Below the pieces are notes generated by a model. The model was not told the origin of the DNA. It saw only the letters and a list, made by a program, of their open reading frames with translations, and did not search any database. A DNA stretch of 7,659 bases from assembly GCA_028872645.1 (NCBI GenBank), contig JAPKDK010000137.1, positions 1 to 7,659 on the forward strand. Direction: 5' to 3'. This document shows positions 1 through 5,516 of this stretch, one piece after another (position 1 is the first letter of the stretch; every line of letters starts with the position of its first letter). The position numbers and the translations under genes were made by a program. The DNA comes from Verrucomicrobiota bacterium (GTDB lineage Bacteria; Verrucomicrobiota; Verrucomicrobiia; Limisphaerales; UBA1100).

Positions 1-867
1 CATGATGAAGAGGATCGCCGCCGTTTTCTCTGCACACTGGATGAGGTGTGCAAATAAAGCGGGCTCGCAAGTCCATGCCTTTTGCCTGATGCCGAACCAT
101 TTTCACCTAGTCGTGGAGACGCCTCGTGACGATTTGGTTGCCGGGATGAAATGGTTTCTCGGGACATACACCATGCGATTCAACCGACGCAACAATCTCA
201 TCGGTCGCCTGTTTGGCGGACGCTACAAGGCGTTGATCGTCGATGGTAGCGGTAACGGATACCTAAAGACCGTGTGCGACTATGTGCATCTGAATCCTTC
301 AAGAGCGAAATTGCTGCGCCCAAAACAGCCGTTGGCCGCTTATGTGTGGAGCAGTTGACCGGAGTACATGAAGCCGCTTTCACATCGTTGGACTTGGCTG
401 CGGGTGGATCGGTTGCTGGGGGAGTATTGCATCCCCAAGGATAATGCATCGGGAAGGCGTCGGCTGGAAAAGGCGATGGAGTCGCGACGCATGGAGGGTG
501 AAGGAGACGAGTTTAAACCGGTACGCAGAGGATGGTTTCTTGGAGCTCAAAGCTAAAGAAGAAACTGCTGACGAAGATGGCTGCAGACGTGGGCGAATCT
601 CACGAAAGCGAACAGCGCAGAGAATCATCGGAAGTTTTAGCGGAGCGGAGCGTACGTGAGGAATTAAAAAAGGCGCGTTGAACGGAAGCCCACTTGGCCA
701 AGTATCGCAAGGGTGCGGCCGCCAAGGCATCAATCGCGCAACGATTGAGGAAGGAGACCACGATGACACTCAAGTGGATCGCCCAACGCCTTAAAATGGG
801 CAGCGCAAGCATAGTGACGCACTGCTTGAAAGGCTCCAAACGACGGATTGTTAATTACTGGGACTGA
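1..867 (+). pseudogene. Decayed REP-associated Y1 (HUH) transposase, 5' end off the window
   Basis: This is a broken RAYT/IS200-like transposase, a single-strand DNA nickase and ligase that acts on REP-type hairpins. Frame 1 starts mid-gene (DEEDRRRFLCTLDEVCK, bases 4-54). A one-base T insertion at 55 moves the homology to frame 2, which reads KAGSQVHAFCLMPNHFHLVVE. The HUH motif is H-F-H at 98-106, and the probable catalytic Tyr in DYVHLNPSRA is at 281-283. An in-frame TGA at 356-358 sits between WSS and PEYMKP. Frame 2 then continues through WLRVDRLLGEYCIPKDNASG to base 553. A one-base deletion near 554-555 shifts the homology back to frame 1 (KKKLLTKMAADVGE). A TGA at 679-681, probably from the TGG of KKARWTEA, precedes the helical C-terminal region (ASIAQRLRKETTMTLKWIAQRL), which ends at 867. 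About 40-50 N-terminal residues are missing. Four lesions make a sequencing error or programmed frameshifting unlikely. Family assignment is strong; the exact bases lost or gained are inferred. Confidence 0.85.
693..702. repeat. CTTGGCCAAG palindrome, copy 1 of 7
   Basis: A perfect 10-bp palindrome inside the transposase pseudogene, where it reads L-A-K. Exact copies are at 693-702, 983-992, 1948-1957, 2747-2756, 2998-3007, 6835-6844 and 6855-6864. Chance expectation for one 10-mer in this window is about 0.007. Five copies are in coding or former coding DNA and two are intergenic. None lies in the inserted segment 3401-5056. The role is unknown. Confidence 0.9.
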
Positions 868-871
868 CCCC
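860..871 (+). repeat. Possible right-end hairpin of the transposase element
   Basis: GGGACTGACCCC overlaps the transposase stop codon and can pair GGG with CCC around a five-base loop. GC-rich imperfect palindromes commonly flank RAYT genes. The left end lies outside the window, so the pairing of ends cannot be tested here. The call is tentative. Confidence 0.25.
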
Positions 872-931
872 TTTTATTTTCCAACAGGCAAAAGCCGTGA
901 CACAGCGCTTAGTTTCGATACGATCGCCGGT

Positions 932-1594
932 ATGAACGCCACCAACTTACTTTTGGCTGCCGCAGTTTTTTCGTTCGGTGAGCTTGGCCAAGCGGACGAT
1001 TCTGCCGCCAAGTTGCCCCTTGTTTTTGAGGAGGATTTTGAAAAGGGACGCAAACGCTGGGAGGTCACCGACGAGAAAAGCTGGACGCACCGCAAGGTTG
1101 GCAGCAACCACGTTTTCGGGATCAACCGGCGGGAGAGCGATTACAAGCCCAAGGTTCGCAGCCCGCACCACATCGCACTGATCAAGGGGGTCACAGTCGC
1201 CGATTTTGTGCTGACGTTCCGTGTGCGCAGCACGAAGGACACCGGCAACCACCGCGATTGCTGCGTGTTTTTCAACTGGCAGGATCCCGAGCATTTTTAT
1301 TACTGCCACCTCGGCGCGAAACCGGACCCGCACAGCGGCCAAATCATGATCGTGAAAAATGCCCCGCGCAAAGCGATGACCGACAATAAAAACAAGACGC
1401 CGTGGAAGATCGACACATGGCACAACGTCAAGGTCGTCCGCGACACGACCAAGGGCACGATAGAGGTTTACTTCGACGACATGACCAAGCCGCACATGAG
1501 CGTCACCGACAAAACTTTCGGCAAAGGCCGCATCGGCATCGGGTCGTTCGACGACATGAACGATTTTGATGATATCAAGCTGCGCGGTAAATAA
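932..1594 (+). CDS. Secreted jelly-roll (DUF1080/LamG-like) protein
   Basis: A 220-residue protein with a signal-peptide-like start: hydrophobic LLLAAAVFSF at residues 6-15, likely cleaved near residue 21 (GQA-DD), although the n-region lacks basic residues. The rest (about 28-217) looks like one concanavalin-A-type beta jelly roll. It opens with the usual VFEEDFEKG strand and closes with GRIGIGSFDD...FDDIKL, typical of DUF1080/3-keto-disaccharide hydrolase and LamG-like domains. Such domains bind or cleave glycans outside the cytoplasm; no catalytic residue can be named here. The ATG at 932 is preferred to a TTG at 848, which would run through the transposase end and give no signal peptide. 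No Shine-Dalgarno sequence is visible. The sulfatase starts 12 bp downstream on the same strand, so the two are probably co-transcribed. The fold is fairly sure; the substrate is unknown. Confidence 0.75.
   Translation: MNATNLLLAAAVFSFGELGQADDSAAKLPLVFEEDFEKGRKRWEVTDEKSWTHRKVGSNHVFGINRRESDYKPKVRSPHHIALIKGVTVADFVLTFRVRSTKDTGNHRDCCVFFNWQDPEHFYYCHLGAKPDPHSGQIMIVKNAPRKAMTDNKNKTPWKIDTWHNVKVVRDTTKGTIEVYFDDMTKPHMSVTDKTFGKGRIGIGSFDDMNDFDDIKLRGK
983..992. repeat. CTTGGCCAAG palindrome, copy 2 of 7
   Basis: In the jelly-roll gene the palindrome reads L-G-Q and lies in the signal-peptide region. The match with copy 4 extends to 16 bp (GCTTGGCCAAGCGGAC at 982-997 and 2746-2761). Confidence 0.85.
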
Positions 1595-1606
1595 TCCAGC
1601 CAAAAA

Positions 1607-3091
1607 ATGAAACGCCTGTTTTTTACACTCGCCGTTAGTTCGTTCGCGTTGCTTTCGCAAGCGGAATCCAAGCGGCCGAATATTCTGTTCATCATCGCTG
1701 ACGACCAGTCGCCATTTGACCTGAAAATTTATAACCCAAAGTCAGCCCTCCAAACGCCGAGTATCGACCGACTCGCGGCACAGGGCATGGTGATCGACGG
1801 CGCGTACCAGATGGGCTCGTGGGTGGGCGGTGTCTGCACCGCCTCACGCCACATGATCATGAGCGGCCGCACGGTGTGGCATATCCCGGACAAGCCCGGC
1901 CGAGCAAATAACCCGCACACCAATAATCCAAAACTCGTGCCGCCGGGCTTGGCCAAGTTCACACTGCCCGGTGTGTTCAACCGCGCCGGTTACGACACGA
2001 TGCGCACATGCAAACGCGGCAACAGCTACGAGGCGGCGAATAAAATCTTCACCGTCCGGCGCGACGCCACCAAGCGCGGCGGCACCGCCGAGACCGGCAG
2101 CGCCTGGCACGCCGTGCAGGTGCTCGATTACCTCGACGACCGGCAACAGACCAAGGACACCGATCCGTTCCTGATTTATTTTGGATTCTCCCATCCGCAC
2201 GACAAACGCGACGGCACGCCGGAGCTTTTGAAAAAATACGGCACAGTGAACCACACAGATCGCAAGTCATTACCACCCGCCAACTCCAACGCGCCCAAGC
2301 TGCCGGTCAACTGGCTGCCCAAGCATCCCTTTCACCACGGCCATCCTGGGTTGCGTGACGAAGTAAAAGTGTCCGGCGTGTGGGAGCGGCGCGACGAGCG
2401 CACGATCCGGAACGAGATCGGACGGCAGTTTGCGTGCAGCGAAAACATCGACCGCCAAATCGGACGCGTGCTGCAAAAACTCGAAGCCATGGGCGAACTC
2501 GAAAACACATTTGTCATTTACACCGCCGATCACGGCATGGCTATCGGCCGACACGGCTTACAGGGCAAACAGAATTTGTACGAGCACACGTGGCGCGTGC
2601 CGTTGGTCGTCACCGGCCCCGGCATCCAGCCCGGCAGCCGTGCGCAGGGGAACATTTACCTGCTCGACACGCTAGCCACTCTCTGCGATCTCGCCGGAGT
2701 CGGTATCCCCAAAACTAACGAAGGACGAAGCTTCAAGCCGGTGCTGCTTGGCCAAGCGGACAGCGTCCGCGACACGCTCTTCGGCGTTTACTGCGGCGGC
2801 ACAAAGCCCGGCATGCGAAGCATCCGTAAAGGTGATTGGAAACTCATCAAGTACGACGTGATGGAAGGCCAAGTCCGCGAAACGCAGTTGTTCAATTTGA
2901 AAACCAACCCGCACGAATACCTCGCCCAACACCACGCCGTAAAAAAACAGGCCAAGCCGCACCCTCTCCAAATTAACTTGGCCGACTCCCCCAAGCACTT
3001 GGCCAAGCGTAAGGAGATGGAAGCCCTTCTCCACGCCGAGATGACCCGCCTAAACGACCCCTACCCCCTCTGGGATCAGCCCAAAAAATAA
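1607..3091 (+). CDS. Secreted formylglycine-dependent sulfatase (S1 family)
   Basis: A 494-residue sulfatase that hydrolyses sulfate esters outside the cytoplasm. A signal peptide (MKRLFFTLAVSSFALLSQA) is followed by the sulfatase opening RPNILFIIADD, with metal-binding Asp32 and Asp33. The formylglycine signature is C77-T-A-S-R81 followed by HMIMSGR. It is a Cys-type variant with Ala where Pro is most common, and it would need a maturase not present in this window. SHPHD (195-199) supplies probable active-site histidines. YTADHG (305-310) supplies Asp308 and His309 for the metal, and Lys321 lies in the following GLQGKQNLYEHTWRVPL motif. The C-terminal part (about 395-494) carries the usual RSIRKGDWKLI subdomain. 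Length fits the family and the gene looks intact. It starts 12 bp after the jelly-roll gene without a visible Shine-Dalgarno sequence. A sulfated polysaccharide substrate is likely but cannot be specified. Confidence 0.93.
   Translation: MKRLFFTLAVSSFALLSQAESKRPNILFIIADDQSPFDLKIYNPKSALQTPSIDRLAAQGMVIDGAYQMGSWVGGVCTASRHMIMSGRTVWHIPDKPGRANNPHTNNPKLVPPGLAKFTLPGVFNRAGYDTMRTCKRGNSYEAANKIFTVRRDATKRGGTAETGSAWHAVQVLDYLDDRQQTKDTDPFLIYFGFSHPHDKRDGTPELLKKYGTVNHTDRKSLPPANSNAPKLPVNWLPKHPFHHGHPGLRDEVKVSGVWERRDERTIRNEIGRQFACSENIDRQIGRVLQKLEAMGELENTFVIYTADHGMAIGRHGLQGKQNLYEHTWRVPLVVTGPGIQPGSRAQGNIYLLDTLATLCDLAGVGIPKTNEGRSFKPVLLGQADSVRDTLFGVYCGGTKPGMRSIRKGDWKLIKYDVMEGQVRETQLFNLKTNPHEYLAQHHAVKKQAKPHPLQINLADSPKHLAKRKEMEALLHAEMTRLNDPYPLWDQPKK
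1948..1957. repeat. CTTGGCCAAG palindrome, copy 3 of 7
   Basis: Within the sulfatase gene, reading L-A-K in GLAKF. This is a different codon phase from copies 2 and 4 (L-G-Q). Confidence 0.85.
2747..2756. repeat. CTTGGCCAAG palindrome, copy 4 of 7
   Basis: Within the sulfatase gene, reading L-G-Q in LLGQAD. It shares a 16-bp exact match with copy 2 in an unrelated gene. Confidence 0.85.
2998..3007. repeat. CTTGGCCAAG palindrome, copy 5 of 7
   Basis: Near the sulfatase 3' end, reading L-A-K in HLAKR. A half-site (CTTGGCC followed by G) lies about 20 bases upstream. Confidence 0.85.
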
Positions 3092-3103
3092 TCCCCCAGC
3101 CGG

Positions 3104-3400
3104 TCACCCAAGCAGCTCGACCTGCAAACCGGGGAACCCGGCAAAGCCACGATCGAACGTCACCAACGTATGCCCGCCCGCCATCTCAAACGCGGCAAGG
3201 TAAGAGTCCGTGCCAGCAATGCGGCCACGTTTGAATACGGATGTTATGGCTTTCCAATCCTGATTCAGGTTCGGATGCTCTTCACCCCATTCAAAACGGC
3301 TGTCAGCCTCCAAACTTTCCCATTGACGCCAAGCGTCCAAAGCAGACAGCGGATCGTCCCCAAACGTCGCCGGAGAAGTTGAGATGCGTAATGCGCCCAT
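3104..3400 (-). pseudogene. vapC: 3' half of a split vapC PIN-domain toxin gene
   Basis: These 98 codons hold the C-terminal two thirds of a VapC RNase toxin. They begin MGALRISTSP at base 3400 and end FPGLQVELLG at the TGA 3104-3106. The PIN-domain motifs AGTDSYLAAFEMAGG and TLVTFDRGF contribute two of the acidic metal-binding residues (the Asp in each). Joined to the 44 codons at 5057-5188, the result is a 142-residue VapC of normal length. The junction reads CRGVH-MGALRISTSP, matching the family pattern CRxxQxxxLRLLTxP with no residue lost or gained. The open frame extends a little further, to 3439, into the inserted segment. Those extra codons resemble nothing in PIN proteins and I leave them out. 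It faces the sulfatase gene tail to tail, 12 bp apart. Alone it lacks the first PIN Asp and should be inactive. Confidence 0.8.
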
Positions 3401-3425
3401 TAAATTGGAGCCCCCAGTTAATGGG
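3396..3425. repeat. Inverted repeat at the vapC/insert junction
   Basis: CCCATTAA (3396-3403) pairs perfectly with TTAATGGG (3418-3425) around 14 bases. The left arm spans the inferred junction at 3400/3401. The right arm contains the phyH stop codon. It could be a weak terminator stem for phyH or a trace of how the ends were joined. Confidence 0.5.
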
Positions 3426-4539
3426 AGGCTTTGCGCCAATTCAAATCCTGCAAAGCGCTCTTAAGCTGTTGCAGTGGCCAACTTTCTTCAACAGCCTGTA
3501 GTAATAAATCACGCCCACTTAAAGGCCTTAGGCTTATTCCTGGTGCATCACGGTCCATGTTGCTAGAGAAGGGATAACTATCACTTAGAGCTGTCGCTAC
3601 AGCTGATAATTCCTCATCGTTTAGCTTGGATACACTAAGATGATGATAACAAGCCAGTTGCATGCGCTGTTGGTCGATAGATTCCATCGCTTTACCGAAT
3701 GCAGAAGATATCTGCAGTAAATTGGCCATACGCTCTACATCTGCTGAAGTATTTGCTCCGGCTCCATGCATCAATGCAGGATTAAAAAACATACCATCGC
3801 CTTTCTTCAAAGGCATTTGCACCGCATGCTCAGCAAAATAGGCTTTGAATTCAGGGTTGCGGTACAGTCCATAGCCATGTTCGTAGCGCTGAGAGTAGGG
3901 TAATAGTAAGGTTGGACCAGATTCTATAGGCATATCTATATGGGCCACGGCGCCTTGTAAGGTGAGCATAGCCGACATCTTCTGAACGTGCAGTGGATAG
4001 CGCTGCACCTCTTCATCATTAGTGAAGCCCAGGTGATAGTCTCGATGAGGTTGCTGGGCCGCACCACCTGGGTGTACCAAATTAACTTGTGAGGTGATCT
4101 GGTAATCTGGCCCTAGCCAAGCTGAACACACATCGGCCAGCAGAGGGTTTTTATAATAATCTATGAAGGCTTTTGCATTATGAACCGCCATTTTTTCCAA
4201 ACAGTTCCAAAGACGGCTATTAGCACCCGAAGCGGCAAAGTGATCAGCCAGATCGTGTTGGGTTTTGTTTTGATCATGCAACAAGTCATAAAACACCTGT
4301 GTTGCAGCATCTACAACTGCCACTTGATCAAATAGCTTACGGACTACAAAGACGCCTGCACCCTGCTGCCAGCATTGAATCCACTCGGCTTCAACATCCG
4401 CCTTAGCACTGGCATCCAAACGGCGCAATTGATCACCATCGTAGACCGGAATATGCTTTTGGAAATCAACCGCGTTGGGATAGTTTTCAGCCTGTTGTTT
4501 CTGACTTAGACTGGCTACAAACATGTTCATGTCAGCCAT
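3418..4539 (-). CDS. Phytanoyl-CoA dioxygenase (PhyH) family oxygenase
   Basis: A 373-residue, apparently complete Fe(II)/2-oxoglutarate-dependent dioxygenase of the PhyH superfamily. The iron-binding facial triad is visible as H165-R-D167 in QQPHRDYHLGF and His258 in PALMHGAGANTS. Arg270, a few residues later in VERMANLL, is placed to hold 2-oxoglutarate. A double-stranded beta-helix core is expected at about 145-280, with family-variable ends. PhyH proteins hydroxylate diverse small molecules, and the substrate cannot be read from sequence. The start is ATG 4539, with AGGGA eight bases upstream; an alternative ATG lies at 4530. It follows the iolG remnant after only 4 bp, so the two were an operon in the donor, which hints at a polyol or sugar-related substrate. 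Codon use (TTA, TTG and AT-rich third positions) differs from the sulfatase and reductase genes. It lies wholly inside the segment that interrupts vapC. Confidence 0.85.
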   Translation of the reverse strand: MADMNMFVASLSQKQQAENYPNAVDFQKHIPVYDGDQLRRLDASAKADVEAEWIQCWQQGAGVFVVRKLFDQVAVVDAATQVFYDLLHDQNKTQHDLADHFAASGANSRLWNCLEKMAVHNAKAFIDYYKNPLLADVCSAWLGPDYQITSQVNLVHPGGAAQQPHRDYHLGFTNDEEVQRYPLHVQKMSAMLTLQGAVAHIDMPIESGPTLLLPYSQRYEHGYGLYRNPEFKAYFAEHAVQMPLKKGDGMFFNPALMHGAGANTSADVERMANLLQISSAFGKAMESIDQQRMQLACYHHLSVSKLNDEELSAVATALSDSYPFSSNMDRDAPGISLRPLSGRDLLLQAVEESWPLQQLKSALQDLNWRKASH

Positions 4540-4543
4540 GGCA

Positions 4544-5188
4544 CTATTCCCTATTAGGCTGAACGTCAGCTAAGCCTATTTCGCTCACTGCAACACTGCG
4601 CCCTTGTTGCACAGATAGAATGGCTGCTTCTGCTAAACGTAAAGCTTGGTATCCGTCATCCATGCTGGGTAGTGCTAAGTCAGCACCATTGAGTGCTGAA
4701 ATAAACCCCGCTAATTCAGACCGGTACGCTTGTTCATAGCGTTCCAAGAAAAAATGCAGTGGCTTGGCTCTTGTCACACCCGCTTCGGTATAACTGGTGA
4801 GGGTATGTTCGTTAACATTAGTGGCCGTTAACATGCCTTTGCTGCCATGGACTTCGAAGCGCTGGTCATAACCAAAACCAGCACGACGGCTATTAGATAT
4901 TTGTGCTAATTTGCCAGATGCAGTGCGCATCATTCCTAATACCGTATCCACATCACCCGCTTCACAAATAGAGGCATCAACTAGGCAGGAAGCCTGGGCT
5001 GAGACCTCTACCACTTCTTCACCTAGTAAAAACCGTGCCATATCAAAATCATGAATGTGTACGCCACGACAAAGCAATAAGGAATGTCGTTCCGTAACAC
5101 TGGCAAGCCACTCACTCGCTACGGACGAATGCATGTGATTGCCATGCATTAACGCGACCAGCACATTAACGTCTAATAAATTTGCCAC
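4544..5188 (-). pseudogene. Chimeric ORF: vapC N-terminus fused in frame to an iolG C-terminus
   Basis: One open frame of 214 codons joins two unrelated genes. Residues 1-44 (MANLLDVNVLVALMHGNH...CRGVH) are the start of a VapC PIN toxin, with its first catalytic Asp at residue 6. From residue 45, IHDFDMARFLLGEE onward is the C-terminal substrate and oligomerisation domain of a Gfo/Idh/MocA dehydrogenase, closest by eye to inositol 2-dehydrogenase IolG. The whole NAD-binding Rossmann domain is missing. The catalytic Asp expected four residues before the active-site His (DxxxH in Bacillus IolG) is replaced by the Gly of the VapC part, which places the junction at bases 5056/5057. The GTG start (5186-5188) lies inside the vapB reading frame and has GGGAG just upstream. 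Neither activity should survive. It may be annotated elsewhere simply as an oxidoreductase. Confidence 0.78.
4548..4552 (-). promoter_or_regulatory. Shine-Dalgarno-like site of the phyH gene
   Basis: AGGGA on the minus strand lies eight bases before the ATG at 4539, inside the end of the iolG remnant. The sulfatase, cupin and jelly-roll genes have no comparable site, which fits a different origin for this segment. Confidence 0.5.
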
Positions 5189-5429
5189 ACGTCTCCCAGT
5201 CCTCTTCCTCCTCCAATTTACTAATCATATCATCTGTTAAATTCAAGCTCCCTGGTTTTTTGCCTTTGTAGAGAGGAAACTCCAACCGCTTGCCTTTGGG
5301 TTTCGGTTGCTTGTTCAAAATAGCATCTAACCCTTTGGAAATCAGTTTTTTAAGAGTAGTTCATTGTTCAACGGCTGCAAGCTTGGCTTACCGCAACAAC
5401 GCATCGGGAATTCCAACATTTGTCCGCAT
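5166..5429 (-). pseudogene. vapB: vapB antitoxin gene with two in-frame stop codons
   Basis: The minus-strand frame from ATG 5429 reads MRTNVGIPDALLR, a TAA stop (5388-5390), AKLAAVEQ, a TGA stop (5361-5363), then TTLKKLISKGLDAIL and KGKRLEFPLYKGKKPGSLNL. It ends at the TAA 5166-5168. The first third matches the DNA-binding end of VapB antitoxins. The segment from FPLYKGKKPGSLNLTDD matches the toxin-binding tail of the family. Each stop is one substitution from the residue expected (CAA Gln to TAA, GGA Gly to TGA). The 87-codon length is normal. The 3' end overlaps the vapC start by 23 bases, the usual translational coupling. Only a 13-residue peptide would be made. An internal restart is conceivable at ATG 5228, but it would encode only the last 20 residues. 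Confidence 0.82.
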
Positions 5430-5447
5430 GCAGCAATATTGCTGCAT
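5428..5447. promoter_or_regulatory. Perfect 20-bp palindrome, likely VapBC operator
   Basis: The core GCAGCAATATTGCTGC (5430-5445) is flanked by AT on both sides, giving 20 bp of perfect dyad symmetry. It abuts the vapB start codon and covers the proposed -10 element. VapBC complexes repress their own operon by binding such palindromes. The site is intact although vapB and vapC are not. Confidence 0.7.
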
Positions 5448-5464
5448 TTATGCCCCGGTGTCAA
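5435..5464 (-). promoter_or_regulatory. Candidate vapBC promoter
   Basis: A perfect TTGACA -35 box (5459-5464) is followed after 18 bases by AATATT (5435-5440), a 4/6 match to the -10 consensus. The predicted start point, about seven bases further on, falls at or next to the vapB ATG, so the transcript may be leaderless. The -10 lies at the centre of the operator palindrome. Confidence 0.5.
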
Positions 5465-5467
5465 AAC

Positions 5468-5490
5468 AGGAAAACGCCACTGTTTTTCCT
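5468..5490 (-). terminator. Weak hairpin between the cupin gene and vapB
   Basis: AGGAAAA and TTTTCCT form a 7-bp stem around nine bases, followed on the minus strand by GTTTTG. It starts about 27 bases after the cupin stop codon. The stem is AT-rich and the T run short, so termination is uncertain. A competing pairing uses AAAACAG and CTGTTTT. Confidence 0.3.
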
Positions 5491-5516
5491 ATCTTTTGCG
5501 GCTCTAAGAAGTTTGC

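Larger units (their letters stand above)
3401..5056 (-). other. Foreign 1656-bp segment inserted in vapC
   Basis: This segment separates two halves of vapC that rejoin perfectly when it is removed. Its length is divisible by three, so both vapC halves stay in the same frame. It contains the 3' part of an iolG-like gene and a complete phyH gene, both on the minus strand. Sampled lines run at roughly 40-50% G+C, against about 55-65% for the sulfatase and other flanking genes. It contains no CTTGGCCAAG copy. I see no transposase, terminal inverted repeats or target-site duplication at its ends, so it is not a recognisable insertion sequence. Either it is a captured fragment from another genome or an assembly error. 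Confidence 0.7.

Noticed and set aside
50..60. Programmed frameshift in the transposase at the A-rich stretch
   Set aside because: Three further lesions downstream show ordinary decay, and a programmed site would not rescue the two internal stop codons.
848..931. Longer start (TTG 848) for the jelly-roll protein
   Set aside because: It overlaps the transposase end, and its extra residues resemble neither a signal peptide nor the family. ATG 932 gives an export signal.
947..1660. A 237-codon minus-strand open frame over the jelly-roll gene
   Set aside because: Antisense shadow. The plus strand carries a signal peptide and family motifs, and the minus frame also runs across the sulfatase start.
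3401..3439. Extra N-terminal codons making 3104-3439 an independent 111-residue gene
   Set aside because: The extension lies in the inserted DNA past the phyH stop codon and has no PIN similarity. The VapC match starts at the ATG 3400.
3401..5056. The inserted segment as a classical insertion sequence or transposon
   Set aside because: No transposase gene, terminal inverted repeats or target-site duplication could be found at its ends.
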